52,501 bases of DNA, from NCBI GenBank assembly GCA_018823705.1, contig JAHJHP010000022.1, positions 1 through 52,501 on the forward strand. The letters are read 5' to 3'. This document shows, piece by piece, positions 9,062-17,730 of this stretch (positions within the stretch are counted from its first letter, which is position 1; every line of letters begins with the position of its first letter). Both the position numbers and the translations under genes were made by a program. A model generated the notes under the pieces. That model was not told where the DNA came from. It was given only the letters and a program-made list of their open reading frames with translations, and made no database searches. Source of the stretch: Candidatus Omnitrophota bacterium. Lineage in GTDB: Bacteria > Omnitrophota > Gorgyraeia > 2-01-FULL-45-10.

Positions 9062-9494
9062 GATAGGCGCTCCGATAGGAGCCAACAGAAAGACCAAGCG
9101 GCGCGGCAAAGGTTCGGGTTCCGGACATGGAAAGACCTCATGTCGCGGACGTAAAGGCGCGAAAAAACGCTCGGGCAGGACAACCCGTCCCGGTTTTGAA
9201 GGTGGACAGATGCAGCTTATAAGGCGTATCCCTAAAAGGGGTTTCGGCATCATGTTCAAGGTCTATAATCAGGTGGTCAATACCGAATCGCTTAACAGGT
9301 TTGCCGCGAACAGCATTGTAGGACCGGCAGAATATAAGGAAGCGGGCTTGATAGGCAGCACCAAGGAGCCCGTAAAGGTCCTTGGCCACGGGAAGCTCGA
9401 GAAAGCGCTGACTGTAAAGGCGCATAAATTCTCAGAGAGCGCAAAGAAGCTACTTACAGCCGCCGGCGCGAAGATCGAATACATAAAGTTATAA
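9048..9494 (+). CDS. rplO: 50S ribosomal protein L15
   Basis: L15 (148 residues) is a late-assembly large-subunit protein. The GTG start at 9048, inside the end of rpsE, yields [20 protein letters not shown], matching the family start. The Gly/Arg/Lys-rich stretch [36 protein letters not shown] and [20 protein letters not shown] are diagnostic. The stop is followed after one base by the secY start. Confidence 0.97.
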   Translation: MKINEIGAPIGANRKTKRRGKGSGSGHGKTSCRGRKGAKKRSGRTTRPGFEGGQMQLIRRIPKRGFGIMFKVYNQVVNTESLNRFAANSIVGPAEYKEAGLIGSTKEPVKVLGHGKLEKALTVKAHKFSESAKKLLTAAGAKIEYIKL

Positions 9495-9495
9495 G

Positions 9496-10848
9496 ATGCT
9501 TGAAGCGTTTGCCAACATATTTAAGATACCGGACCTTCGCAAGAAGGTCATGCTTACCCTTGGGCTGATAGCCGTATACAGGATAGGCACATATATTCCG
9601 ACTCCGGGGATCGACAGCGCAAAACTTGCGCAGTTCTTTGCTCAGGTGGCACAGGGGCAAGGTGGACAGCTCTTTGGCATAATGAATATGTTCTCAGGCG
9701 GCGCCATATCGAGGATGACGATATTTGCGCTGGGTATAATGCCGTATATCTCGGCCTCGATCATAATCCAGCTTCTGACCGCCGTAATACCGGCGCTAGA
9801 AAAGCTAGCCAAAGAAGGCGAGGCGGGACATAAGAAGATAGTCCAATATACCAGATATGGCACGATAGCATTAGCCATAGTACAGTCTTATTTTATCTCG
9901 CTGTGGCTCGAGAATCCGGCGAATTTTCAGGGCCTGCAGGTGTCGCAATTTACGGGGTGGAGCTTCCGGATGCTCACAGTAATAACGCTTACAAGCGGCA
10001 CGGCGTTTATAATGTGGCTCGGTGAGCAGATACAGGAGTACGGCATCGGCAATGGCATGTCGCTCATTATTACCGCCGGTATCGTATCAAGGATACCTAC
10101 GGCGATGTTTCAGTTATGGTCGCTATTCAGTCCATTTGCCCCGGAGAAGGCTCAGCTGGATCCATTTACGCTCATTATAATGATTGCGCTTTTGGTGGCA
10201 GTCGTCGTTGCGGTAATAGTGGTGACTCAAGGCCAGCGCAAGATCCCCGTGCAATACGCAAAACGTGTCGTCGGACGCAAGATCTATGGCGGACAGGCGA
10301 CGTTCCTGCCGCTCAGAGTGAATCAGGCCGGCGTGATACCTATCATATTCGCGCAGAGTATTATATTATTTCCCGCTACGATAGCGGGATTTGTGCCGCA
10401 TCAGGGTTTTCAGAAGTTCGCGTCAATGCTAACGAGAGGCGAGCTGGTATATAATTCCCTGTACGCGCTCCTTATAATGTTCTTTGCTTATTTCTACACC
10501 GCCATAACTTTTAATCCGATCGATATAGCGGATAATATGAAGAAGTACGGCGGGTTTGTTCCGGGGATCAGGCCCGGCAGACAGACTGCCGAATACCTTG
10601 ATTTTATAATGACGAGGATAACGTTCCCCGGGGCTGTGTTCCTGGCGATAATAGCAGTTCTGCCCAGCCTGATATCGAACTGGCTTAAGATACCGTATCT
10701 TGTGGCGAGTTTCTTCGGCGGCACCGGCCTTCTCATCATAGTCGGCGTTATGCTGGATACGATGAAGCAGATAGAATCACACCTGTTGATGAGGCATTAC
10801 GAGGGCTTCATGAAGAAGAGCAAGTTAAGGGGTCGAATATCATCATAA
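9496..10848 (+). CDS. secY: Protein translocase subunit SecY
   Basis: SecY is the channel of the Sec translocon in the inner membrane. The 450-residue protein has about ten hydrophobic segments. The family signatures include RIGTYIPTPGID in helix 1, LGIMPYISASIIIQLL, GNGMSLIITAGIVSRIP, NQAGVIPIIFA, and the C-terminal FNPIDIADNMKKYGGFVPGIRPG. It begins one base after rplO and is followed 10 bases on by adk, the common spc-operon order. Confidence 0.98.
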   Translation: MLEAFANIFKIPDLRKKVMLTLGLIAVYRIGTYIPTPGIDSAKLAQFFAQVAQGQGGQLFGIMNMFSGGAISRMTIFALGIMPYISASIIIQLLTAVIPALEKLAKEGEAGHKKIVQYTRYGTIALAIVQSYFISLWLENPANFQGLQVSQFTGWSFRMLTVITLTSGTAFIMWLGEQIQEYGIGNGMSLIITAGIVSRIPTAMFQLWSLFSPFAPEKAQLDPFTLIIMIALLVAVVVAVIVVTQGQRKIPVQYAKRVVGRKIYGGQATFLPLRVNQAGVIPIIFAQSIILFPATIAGFVPHQGFQKFASMLTRGELVYNSLYALLIMFFAYFYTAITFNPIDIADNMKKYGGFVPGIRPGRQTAEYLDFIMTRITFPGAVFLAIIAVLPSLISNWLKIPYLVASFFGGTGLLIIVGVMLDTMKQIESHLLMRHYEGFMKKSKLRGRISS

Positions 10849-10858
10849 AGGAGTTAAG

Positions 10859-11515
10859 GTGAATTTGATTTTATTGGGGCCTCCGGGAGCGGGCAAGGGG
10901 ACGCAGAGTGCTGTGCTTGCCGAAAAGTACGGGCTTCCACATATATCTACGGGAGACATACTCAGAGAGTCCGTAAAAGCCGGTCAGGGGCTTGGGTTGA
11001 AAGCCAAAGAATATATGGATAAGGGAGCCCTGGTTCCGGACGAAGTGGTTATGGGAATAGCGGCGGATAGGCTGAAACAGCCCGACACCAAAAAAGGTTT
11101 CATTCTGGACGGTTTTCCCAGGACTATCGCTCAAGGCGAGAACCTGGATAAAGAGCTGAATAAGATGGGCCGGGGGATCGATCTTGTCCTGTATTTTGCG
11201 ACTTCCACGGATGTGGCGATAGAGCGTCTTACGGGCAGAAGGGTATGTAAATCCTGCGGTTTCAATTATCATATAAAGAATATACCGCCGAAAAAAGACG
11301 GTATCTGTGACAAGTGCGGAGGCCCGCTCATTCATCGGGTGGATGACAACGAAGCGACTGTTAGAAACAGGCTTAAAGTCTATGAGGACCAGACAAAGCC
11401 CCTTATAGATTACTACACGAAGCAGGGGACTTTAAAGAAGGTTTCCGGCGATATGGGCGTAGATGAGCTTTTTAAGGTTCTTTCTAAGTTATTTAAAGAG
11501 GCCAAGCTTGCATGA
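10859..11515 (+). CDS. adk: Adenylate kinase
   Basis: Adenylate kinase interconverts AMP, ADP and ATP. The P-loop is GPPGAGKGTQ at residues 7-16, followed by HISTGDILRE and the GFPRTIAQ segment. The LID domain carries two Cys pairs (CKSCG and CDKCG) about 20 residues apart, so it is the zinc-binding long form. The GTG start at 10859 is preceded by AAGGAG. The stop overlaps map by four bases. Confidence 0.98.
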   Translation: MNLILLGPPGAGKGTQSAVLAEKYGLPHISTGDILRESVKAGQGLGLKAKEYMDKGALVPDEVVMGIAADRLKQPDTKKGFILDGFPRTIAQGENLDKELNKMGRGIDLVLYFATSTDVAIERLTGRRVCKSCGFNYHIKNIPPKKDGICDKCGGPLIHRVDDNEATVRNRLKVYEDQTKPLIDYYTKQGTLKKVSGDMGVDELFKVLSKLFKEAKLA

Positions 11516-12267
11516 TCGTCCTGCGTAGCGAAGACGAGATATCGTCGATGCGCAGCGCCGGCAAGATAATCAAAGCAACTTTTGAGGTCTTGCGAAAACG
11601 GGTGGCTCCCGGAGTGCGGACCGTCGAGCTTGACACCGTCGCCAGGCAGGAGATCCTGAAACTGAACGGCATACCGGCGTTTAAGGGGATAAGGGTGGGT
11701 AGCCGCTCTTACCCCGCGAATATATGCGCGTCGGTCAATGAAGTCGTCGTACATGGCATACCTTCCGAACGGGTCTTGAGAGAAGGCGATATACTTTCGA
11801 TCGATATAGGCGTTAAATTCAGGGAATATTATGCCGACGCTGCGATCACCGTAGGAGTCGGAAGGATAAGCGAAGAGGCCAATGAACTTTTATCGGTAAC
11901 GGAGACCTCTCTCGCTAAAGGGATAGAGAAAGCTACAGTCGGTTCGCGACTCGGTGATGTATCGGCTGAGATTCAGAAGTATGTCGAGGATCATGGTTTC
12001 AGCGTGGTGAGGGACCTGGTAGGGCATGGCATAGGAAGCGCTCTGTGGGAGGATCCGCAGATACCGAATTACGGAAAACCGGGGACCGGCCCGCGGCTTG
12101 CCGCCGGGATGGTTCTGGCGATAGAGCCGATGGTAAACGCGGGGACTTATGAAGTCGAGACACTGGCGGATGGCTGGGCTGTAGTTACATGTGACAGAAA
12201 GCTTTCGGCCCATTTCGAGCATACGATAGTCATAAGGGAAGGCGGAGCTGAGATTCTAACAGCTTAA
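11512..12267 (+). CDS. map: Methionine aminopeptidase, type I
   Basis: Type I methionine aminopeptidase removes the initiator Met from nascent proteins. The 251-residue protein has the pita-bread enzyme pattern: [23 protein letters not shown] and [12 protein letters not shown] (two metal-binding Asp), [19 protein letters not shown] (His), [10 protein letters not shown] (Glu) and [10 protein letters not shown] (Glu). No N-terminal zinc domain is present. It overlaps adk by four bases and leads into infA. Confidence 0.97.
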   Translation: MIVLRSEDEISSMRSAGKIIKATFEVLRKRVAPGVRTVELDTVARQEILKLNGIPAFKGIRVGSRSYPANICASVNEVVVHGIPSERVLREGDILSIDIGVKFREYYADAAITVGVGRISEEANELLSVTETSLAKGIEKATVGSRLGDVSAEIQKYVEDHGFSVVRDLVGHGIGSALWEDPQIPNYGKPGTGPRLAAGMVLAIEPMVNAGTYEVETLADGWAVVTCDRKLSAHFEHTIVIREGGAEILTA

Positions 12268-12272
12268 AAAAT

Positions 12273-12494
12273 ATGTGCCCTAAAGAAGAAGCAATAGTTG
12301 TTGAGGGAAAGGTGATCGAGACGCTGCCGAACGCGATGTTCAGGGTTGAGCTCGCGAACGGACACAAGGTGCTCGGGCATATTTCGGGAAAGATGAGGAT
12401 GCATTTTATTAGAATACTTCCCGGGGACAGCGTTACGTTAGAACTCTCCCCGTACGATTTGTCCAGAGGCAGAATAACACGAAGAGAGAAATAG
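12273..12494 (+). CDS. infA: Translation initiation factor IF-1
   Basis: IF-1 is a single OB-fold that blocks the A site during initiation. The 73-residue product reads [33 protein letters not shown], and [21 protein letters not shown], the full family pattern. It begins six bases after map and precedes rpmJ. Confidence 0.97.
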   Translation: MCPKEEAIVVEGKVIETLPNAMFRVELANGHKVLGHISGKMRMHFIRILPGDSVTLELSPYDLSRGRITRREK

Positions 12495-12501
12495 GAAAAA
12501 T

Positions 12502-12615
12502 ATGAAAGTAAGATCAAGTATAGGTAAGATATGCCCCAAGTGCAAGATAGTGCGTCGCAAGGGGACGCTGAAGGTAATATGTTCGAATCCCAAACACAAG
12601 CAAAGGCAGGGATAA
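12502..12615 (+). CDS. rpmJ: 50S ribosomal protein L36 (zinc type)
   Basis: This is a 37-residue gene. The product starts [21 protein letters not shown] and ends in [11 protein letters not shown]. The Cys-X2-Cys ... Cys-X4-His zinc ribbon identifies the C+ form of L36. It lies 7 bases after infA and just before rpsM, as expected. Confidence 0.96.
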   Translation: MKVRSSIGKICPKCKIVRRKGTLKVICSNPKHKQRQG

Positions 12616-12641
12616 TCATCTTAAGTTGACAGGAGGAATAA

Positions 12642-13052
12642 GTGCCGAGACTATTGGGTGTTGATATTCCAAAAGAGAAGAGGATCGAAATATCCTTGAT
12701 GTATATTTATGGCGTAGGTAGACCTCTCGCCAATAAGATCTTAAAGACAGCAAATATAAGTCCGGATAAGCGCGCCAAAGACCTGACTGAAGAAGAAGTT
12801 GCCAGGCTCGCAACGATAATCCAGAGGGATTATAAGGTCGAAGGAGACCTGCGTAGAGAGGTTGCTGCCAATATAAAGAGGCTGATCGACACGGGGACCT
12901 ATAGGGGTTTTAGACACAGAAGAGGCCTACCCACGAGGGGGCAGAGATCGAAGACCAACGCGAGGACCAGGAAAGGCCCCAGGAAGACGGTCGGTATTAA
13001 GAGGGTAAAGGCAGAGAGACCGGCAGTGAAACCAGTCGCTGGAAAAAAATAA
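12642..13052 (+). CDS. rpsM: 30S ribosomal protein S13
   Basis: S13 forms 30S-50S bridges and contacts P-site tRNA. The GTG start at 12642 has AGGAGG 6 bases upstream and gives [26 protein letters not shown]. The C-terminus shows [32 protein letters not shown], the family signature. At 136 residues it carries a tail of about 15 extra residues ending in Lys. Confidence 0.97.
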   Translation: MPRLLGVDIPKEKRIEISLMYIYGVGRPLANKILKTANISPDKRAKDLTEEEVARLATIIQRDYKVEGDLRREVAANIKRLIDTGTYRGFRHRRGLPTRGQRSKTNARTRKGPRKTVGIKRVKAERPAVKPVAGKK

Positions 13053-13064
13053 GAAGGGTAAAAA

Positions 13065-13460
13065 GTGGAACAGAAAAAACCTAAACCAAAAAAGAGTAAG
13101 AAGATAATGCGGACCGTCACGAGCGGCGTGGTCCACATATTGGCGACGTTCAACAACACCATCGTTACGATAACCGACAAAGAAGGCAACGCATTAACAT
13201 GGGCGTCCACCGGTAGCGCCGGTTTCAAAGGTTCTAAGAAGTCTACGCCTTTTGCCGCAGGCATAGCGGCGGAGACTGCTGCTAAGAAGGCCGCCGAAAG
13301 AGGACTTAAAGAGGTCGATGTAGTCGTAAAGGGGCCCGGCTCCGGCAGGGAGTCCGCTATCAGGTCAATCCAGGCAGCCGGTATTGCGATCAGATCGATC
13401 AAGGATGTCACTCCGATACCGCATAACGGATGCCGTCCACCGAAGCGAAGGAGAGTGTAA
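13065..13460 (+). CDS. rpsK: 30S ribosomal protein S11
   Basis: S11 (131 residues) is part of the 30S platform near the mRNA exit. It has [59 protein letters not shown] and the end [18 protein letters not shown]. The GTG at 13065 is the start that fits the family. The stop codon shares its last base with the rpsD ATG. Confidence 0.98.
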   Translation: MEQKKPKPKKSKKIMRTVTSGVVHILATFNNTIVTITDKEGNALTWASTGSAGFKGSKKSTPFAAGIAAETAAKKAAERGLKEVDVVVKGPGSGRESAIRSIQAAGIAIRSIKDVTPIPHNGCRPPKRRRV

Positions 13461-14086
13461 TGGCAAGGAATACCGGTCCATCATGCAGGCTTTGCAGAAG
13501 AGAAGGCGCTAAGCTTTTTTTGAAAGGCTCAAGGTGCGTTACGGATAAATGCGCGCTGACGAGGCGTGAATATGCTCCTGGCCAACATGGCCTGGCCAGA
13601 AAGAAAGAGTCAAATTACGGCACTCAGATGAGAGAGAAGCAGAAGGTCAAGAGGATATACGGTGTCCTGGAACGCCAGTTCAGGCATTATTTCCAAATAG
13701 CAGAAAGATCAAAGGAAGTAACGGGTATTATGCTGCTCCAGTTGCTCGAGAGAAGGCTGGATAATGTTATCTTTAAGATGAACCTGGGTAACTCAAGGGC
13801 AGAGGCCAGACAGCTTGTTCAGCACGGCAGGGTATATGTAAACGGAAAGAGGCTGGACATACCGTCTTATACGGTTAAGCTCGGAGAAGAGATATCGGTA
13901 AAAGTCTCCGAAAAACTGACAAAGGCTCTTAACGAAAGAGTTGAGGAGCTTAAGGACAGGCCTACAGCTAAATGGCTGGAAGTTAACGGCAAGGCCCTGA
14001 AGGCTAAGGTCACAGCTATGCCGACGAAAGAAGATGTAGGGTTTCCGATACAAGAACAGCTTATCGTCGAGTTGTATTCTAAGTAG
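13460..14086 (+). CDS. rpsD: 30S ribosomal protein S4 (zinc-binding C+ form)
   Basis: S4 nucleates 16S rRNA folding and can autoregulate the alpha operon. The 208-residue product starts [20 protein letters not shown] and has four Cys near the N-terminus (C9, C12, C26, C31), the zinc form. The S4 RNA-binding domain is at LERRLDNVIFKMNLGNSRAEARQLVQHGRVYVNGK. The ATG at 13460 overlaps the rpsK stop (TAATG). Confidence 0.98.
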   Translation: MARNTGPSCRLCRREGAKLFLKGSRCVTDKCALTRREYAPGQHGLARKKESNYGTQMREKQKVKRIYGVLERQFRHYFQIAERSKEVTGIMLLQLLERRLDNVIFKMNLGNSRAEARQLVQHGRVYVNGKRLDIPSYTVKLGEEISVKVSEKLTKALNERVEELKDRPTAKWLEVNGKALKAKVTAMPTKEDVGFPIQEQLIVELYSK

Positions 14087-14131
14087 TACAATTAAGGTTA
14101 TTTACATAGCAAATTTAAGGAGATATGCGAA

Positions 14132-15124
14132 ATGGGTATAAGCATGAAGAGTTTCGAGATGCCTAAAAAGCTCTTATTGGATGAATCGACTCACACGCCC
14201 ACCTATGGAAAATTTGTGGCAGAGCCGTTCGAGAGGGGCTACGGCACGACGATCGGTAACGGGCTGCGCAGAGTGCTGATATCCTCCATAGAGGGAACCG
14301 CTGTGACCAGCATAAAGATCAGTGGTGTGCACCATGAGTTCTCTGCGATAAACGGTGTCCTCGAAGATGTTCCGCAGATCATAATGAATATAAAGAAGCT
14401 GGTGCTCAAATCCCACTTCAAGACCCCGAAGCCGATGATCATCAATGTTGAAAAGAAGGGCGATGTGACCGCTAAAGACATAAAAGTGGATGAGACGGTG
14501 GAGATAGTAAATCCGGATTTGCATATAGCGACGCTTACAAAAAATGTCAAGCTTAAGATCGAGATGGAAGTCGCCCGCGGCAGGGGCTATGTTCCGGCGG
14601 AACGGAATAAGAAGGAAGGGCAGTCGATAGGAGTGATAGCGGTCGATTCCATATTTACACCGATCAGGAAGGTGAACTTCTTCGTCGAGAATACCCGTGT
14701 AGGACAGATAACGGACTACGATAAGTTGATAGTGGAGCTATGGACCAATGGCGCGATAGGCCCGAAAGAGGCGCTTCTTTATGCTTCGAACATACTGCAG
14801 AGGCATCTTGACATATTCGTCGGGTTCGGTAAATTACCCGAAGAGGAAGAAGCTCCCGAGGAGACGGACGCAGAGAGACAGCTTAAAGAGAAATTAAAGG
14901 TGCCGATATCCGAACTGGAGTTGTCGGTGAGGAGCTCGAACTGTCTCAGGGAAGCCAGGATAAAGACCATAGGCGACCTTGTAAAGAAGTCTGAGCTGGA
15001 GATGCTGAAGTACAGGAACTTTGGCAAGAAGTCACTCGCTGAGATCAATAAGATACTCCAGGATATGGGTATCTCTCTGGGGATCAAAGCAGGTGGGGAT
15101 AAATCTAAGGAAGAGCCGGAATAA
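14132..15124 (+). CDS. rpoA: DNA-directed RNA polymerase subunit alpha
   Basis: The alpha subunit (330 residues) dimerises to nucleate RNA polymerase assembly. The N-terminal domain includes FVAEPFERGYGTTIGNGLRRVLISS, ISGVHHEFSAINGVLEDV and GYVPAERNK. An acidic linker (EEEEAPEETDAE, about residues 238-249) leads to the C-terminal domain ELSVRSSNCLREARIKTIGDL, which binds UP elements and activators. A good AAGGAG ribosome-binding site precedes the start; the gap after rpsD is 45 bases. Confidence 0.98.
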   Translation: MGISMKSFEMPKKLLLDESTHTPTYGKFVAEPFERGYGTTIGNGLRRVLISSIEGTAVTSIKISGVHHEFSAINGVLEDVPQIIMNIKKLVLKSHFKTPKPMIINVEKKGDVTAKDIKVDETVEIVNPDLHIATLTKNVKLKIEMEVARGRGYVPAERNKKEGQSIGVIAVDSIFTPIRKVNFFVENTRVGQITDYDKLIVELWTNGAIGPKEALLYASNILQRHLDIFVGFGKLPEEEEAPEETDAERQLKEKLKVPISELELSVRSSNCLREARIKTIGDLVKKSELEMLKYRNFGKKSLAEINKILQDMGISLGIKAGGDKSKEEPE

Positions 15125-15125
15125 T

Positions 15126-15770
15126 ATGAGACACAGAAAAAAAAGATCAAGACTCAGCATGATGACGGCCCGCAGGAACGCCACCATGATCAATATGGTG
15201 ACGAGCCTTTTTATTCATCAGAAGATAGAGACAATACTTGCGCGTGCCAAAGAGGCCAGAAAACTCGCTGAAAGGCTGATAACATTGAGCAAAGATGACA
15301 CGGTCGCCGCGAGGAGAAGGGCCTACCAGATATTGAACGACAGGGACATTGTAGGCAAGCTTTTTAAAGAGATAGCGCCGTTATGCAAGAACAGGAATAG
15401 CGGCTACACCAGGATAATACAGCTCGGTTTCAGGCGCGGTGATGGAGCCCAGATGGCAATACTGGAACTGACCGACAAGAAGATCGTTGAAAAGCTCCCC
15501 AAGAAGAAGGGCAAGGCAAAAGAAGAGGCCGCGACCGAGACTAAAAAGGGCGTAAAGCAGGATGCCCGCAATGAGGTAAAGAAGACGGCTGAGGAAAAGA
15601 AGGAAGTTACGAAGGACGAGCATAATATAAAGCCGATATCCAAGTCGATGCCCAGCTTTGATGAAGAGAAGAGGGCCGAAAAGGCCAAGAGCGAAGAGCG
15701 AAAGATGGCCGGACAGAAGGGCTTCATGAAGAACTTGAGAGGGTTGTTCCGCAAACGAGGCGATAGATAA
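15126..15770 (+). CDS. rplQ: 50S ribosomal protein L17, with long charged C-terminal extension
   Basis: L17 closes the alpha operon. The first 120 residues match the family: MRHRKKRSRLS, RRNATMINMVTSLFIHQKIETILARAKEARKLAE, then YTRIIQLGFRRGDGAQMAILEL. Some 90 further residues rich in Lys, Glu and Ala follow and end in RGLFRKRG, with no recognisable fold. The ATG at 15126 is one base after the rpoA stop. A terminator lies 23 bases downstream. Confidence 0.95.
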   Translation: MRHRKKRSRLSMMTARRNATMINMVTSLFIHQKIETILARAKEARKLAERLITLSKDDTVAARRRAYQILNDRDIVGKLFKEIAPLCKNRNSGYTRIIQLGFRRGDGAQMAILELTDKKIVEKLPKKKGKAKEEAATETKKGVKQDARNEVKKTAEEKKEVTKDEHNIKPISKSMPSFDEEKRAEKAKSEERKMAGQKGFMKNLRGLFRKRGDR

Positions 15771-15793
15771 GTTCCTGGTAGAAGAGCATACTC

Positions 15794-15833
15794 AAGGCCC
15801 CCTAATTTTACCAAAAGATTAGGGGGCCTTTTT
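15794..15833 (+). terminator. Intrinsic terminator of the S10-spc-alpha supercluster
   Basis: A 13-bp perfect stem (AAGGCCCCCTAAT with ATTAGGGGGCCTT) with a short A/T-rich loop is followed directly by a T-run. It is the only strong Rho-independent terminator seen in the first 16 kb, which supports transcription of the ribosomal genes as one long unit. Confidence 0.93.
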
Positions 15834-15839
15834 ATATAC

Positions 15840-16061
15840 GTAAAATATTTTGTGTAACTCGAACTTGGGCAGCTTGACCGGCAGCCACCCTTCCGGCGGA
15901 TTTTGCCATCAAGGATTATTAGTATGGTTGTAGGGCACACTTTAGTGTGCCCTATGTCAACATAAGTGTCTAAATAGTCAGGTGGTTGTACATCTTCTGC
16001 AAAATCTTTCGCCTCCAGGGAGTGGCTGCCGGTAGCTGCCTAACGGCACAAAATATTTTAC
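15840..16061. repeat. 222-bp foldback (MITE-like) element
   Basis: The segment is bounded by perfect 15-bp inverted ends, GTAAAATATTTTGTG (15840-15854) and CACAAAATATTTTAC (16047-16061). Inner arms also pair: 15868-15888 with 16022-16040 (GGCAGCT...CCGGCAGCCAC, one 2-base bulge). A further perfect hairpin, TAGGGCACAC (15931-15940) with GTGTGCCCTA (15945-15954), lies near the centre. There is no believable gene inside. Nested symmetry with defined ends is the pattern of a non-autonomous foldback insertion; a structured RNA is the alternative. Confidence 0.75.
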
Positions 16062-16079
16062 TTGGGGAGCGAGCGGGTT

Positions 16080-16112
16080 TAGGGGACGTGTCCCAAAGTG
16101 ACACGTCCCCTA
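16080..16112. repeat. 33-bp palindrome, copy 1
   Basis: Arms TAGGGGACGTGTC and GACACGTCCCCTA (13 bp, perfect) enclose the 7-base loop CCAAAGT. An identical 33-bp sequence occurs at 45750-45782. The exact identity over 30 kb, in two intergenic sites, marks it as a dispersed palindromic repeat. Neither copy has a T-run placing it as a terminator. Confidence 0.85.
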
Positions 16113-16119
16113 TGACTCA

Positions 16120-16366
16120 GGCGAAAATATCGTATGGGTACCGTTTAATGTTTTTACGGGTGACACGACCTAAGCCTTTTTTCGAATAAGAGGCGGTACG
16201 GGGTGGGGCTTATCACGATCGACTAGTATTACGCGCAAGGGTACGGGACACAGCCTCGCATAGGAAAAAAGGCGAGGTCGTGGCAGCCTGCCTGCCTGCC
16301 CGCTTATCAGAAGACAGGCAGGCAGGGACCCGTAAAAACATACTGCGCGAGTAAGGATATTTTTGC
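16120..16366 (+). repeat. 247-bp foldback element, copy A
   Basis: It begins GGCGAAAATATCG and ends GGATATTTTTGC, which are inverted-repeat ends. Subterminal arms ATGTTTTTACGGG and CCCGTAAAAACAT pair, as do CACGACCT...CCTTTTTTC and GAAAAAAGG...AGGTCGTG, so the whole element can fold on itself. A side hairpin built from CCTGCCTG/CAGGCAGG units lies in the right arm. A copy of the same length, about 93-94% identical by my hand count (about 16 differences), lies inverted at 46878-47124. No transposase is encoded. Confidence 0.88.
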
Positions 16367-16379
16367 TGGAATGAAGGGG

Positions 16380-16489
16380 AAATATTTTCAGTGCGAATAT
16401 ACTTAGCGCTTAGGTCTGACGACGCCGCGAGTGAAGCCCTGAAGTGCGGATAATCAGACAGAATCCGAAGGATATTTTCGCCGTAAATG
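16380..16489 (+). repeat. Degenerate palindromic repeat region ending in the GGATATTTTCGCCGTA motif
   Basis: The segment GCCGCGAGTGAAGCCCTGA, then GTGCGG, then GGATATTTTCGCC resembles the reverse complement of the palindrome at 52397-52464 (GCCGCAAGTGAAGCCCTGA, GTGCGGC, ATATTTTCGCC). The last 25 bases (16465-16489, CCGAAGGATATTTTCGCCGT then AAATG) recur at 26504-26528 with one mismatch. It looks like a decayed member of the same GGCGAAAATAT-ended family as the adjacent 247-bp element. No gene is seen here. Confidence 0.55.
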
Positions 16490-16503
16490 TGATATTTTTA
16501 AGT

Positions 16504-16531
16504 TTGAGATTTACAGTATTTATACTATAAT
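16504..16531 (+). promoter_or_regulatory. Promoter for the aminotransferase-TCA operon
   Basis: TTGAGA at 16504-16509 and a perfect TATAAT at 16526-16531 are separated by 16 bases. Transcription would start near 16538, leaving a leader of about 26 bases that contains GGAG before the ATG at 16564. It lies directly after the repeat nest and is the only good promoter seen before this operon. Confidence 0.7.
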
Positions 16532-16563
16532 AGACTCAAAAATAACGGAGCTAAAGTTACTAT

Positions 16564-17730
16564 ATGAGACTTGCTAAAAGAGTGTCGGGTGTCGCTGAGT
16601 CGGTAACGCTAGAGATTACATCAAAGGCGAAGAAGATGGCTCGCGAAGGGATAGATGTCGTTAGTTTTGCCGCCGGAGAACCCGATTTTGATACGCCCGG
16701 CCATATAAAGGCCGCCGCGATCAAGGCGATAAATGAAGGCTTTACCAAATATACGCCGTCGAGCGGTATGCCCGAGCTCAAGGACGCCATATCCGCGAAG
16801 TTTAAGAAGGATAACGGAATAGATTACACACCTGGTCAGGTAGTGGTATCCAACGGCGCAAAACATTCTTTATATAATATATTCCAGGCTATTTGCGATG
16901 CGGATGACGAAGTGCTGATACCGGCGCCTTACTGGGTGAGTTATCCGGCGATGGTATCGATGGCTGAAGCAAAACCCGTCTTTGTGGGAACGAGTCCAGC
17001 TGATAATTTTAAGGTCACGGAAAAAGAGCTGGTCTCTAAAATAACCTCCAAGACTAAATGTTTTATATTGAACAGTCCCTCAAACCCCACCGGATGCGTT
17101 TATGATCGGGGCGAGCTGGAGATGATAGCAAAACTCGCGGTAAAGCATAAATTCTTTGTAATCAGCGACGAGATATATGAGAAGCTCATATACGATAACA
17201 AGAAGCACGTATCGATCGCTTCGCTTGGAAAGGAAATACACGATTGGACTATCACCGTAAACGGCGTGTCTAAGAGCTACGCTATGACCGGATGGCGTAT
17301 AGGCTACGCCGCGGGGCCGCAGGATATCATGAAAGCGATAGGAAATCTGCAAAGTCACGCCACCAGCAATCCGGCGTCGATAAGCCAGAAGGCGACTCTT
17401 GAGGCGCTTACCCGGGACCAGGCTTTTATCGATGAGATGAGGGCCGAGTATGAGAAGAGACGCAATTATATGGTGTCTAGAGTGAGCGCGATGAAGAATA
17501 TTTCATGCGTCAAACCGCAGGGAGCTTTCTATCTCTTCACGGATATATCAAAGACAAAGAAGGACTCAGTAACTATAGCCAGGTCGCTTCTCGAAGGCGC
17601 GAACGTCGCGGTGATACCGGGAGAGCCGTTTGGCGCAAGGGACTTTATACGTTTAAGTTTTGCTACGGGCATGGATACGATAAAGAAGGGCATGGACAGG
17701 ATGGAGGAGTATTTCGCTAAACATGGGTAA
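16564..17730 (+). CDS. Pyridoxal-phosphate aminotransferase, aspartate-type (class I, subgroup I-beta)
   Basis: This 388-residue class I aminotransferase resembles bacterial aspartate aminotransferases of subgroup I-beta, which move amino groups between aspartate and 2-oxoglutarate. AAGEPDFDTP lies near residue 36, PSNPTGCVY at 172-180, SDEIYEKL from 201 with the cofactor-pairing Asp202 and Tyr205, and SKSYAMTGWRIGY from 236 with the Schiff-base Lys237. It heads an operon of TCA-type enzymes, which fits oxaloacetate or 2-oxoglutarate as substrate. The exact donor specificity (aspartate, prephenate or other) cannot be fixed from sequence. Confidence 0.9.
   Translation: MRLAKRVSGVAESVTLEITSKAKKMAREGIDVVSFAAGEPDFDTPGHIKAAAIKAINEGFTKYTPSSGMPELKDAISAKFKKDNGIDYTPGQVVVSNGAKHSLYNIFQAICDADDEVLIPAPYWVSYPAMVSMAEAKPVFVGTSPADNFKVTEKELVSKITSKTKCFILNSPSNPTGCVYDRGELEMIAKLAVKHKFFVISDEIYEKLIYDNKKHVSIASLGKEIHDWTITVNGVSKSYAMTGWRIGYAAGPQDIMKAIGNLQSHATSNPASISQKATLEALTRDQAFIDEMRAEYEKRRNYMVSRVSAMKNISCVKPQGAFYLFTDISKTKKDSVTIARSLLEGANVAVIPGEPFGARDFIRLSFATGMDTIKKGMDRMEEYFAKHG

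Noticed and set aside
15986-16189. Open frame of 67 codons after the ribosomal operon
   Set aside because: It starts within one repeat element, crosses the 33-bp palindrome and ends within the 247-bp foldback. Its end (KISYGYRLMFLRVTRPKPFF) recurs in the other repeat copy, so it is repeat-derived, not a gene.
16270-16330. Short tandem CCTGCCTG/CAGGCAGG units as a possible CRISPR-like or microsatellite array
   Set aside because: They are two short complementary runs forming one side hairpin of the foldback element; no spacers or cas genes exist in the window.
15771-16563. tRNA or rRNA gene in the large intergenic region
   Set aside because: No cloverleaf with a GGTTCGA-type T loop or any rRNA-like stretch was seen; the region is accounted for by repeats and a promoter.
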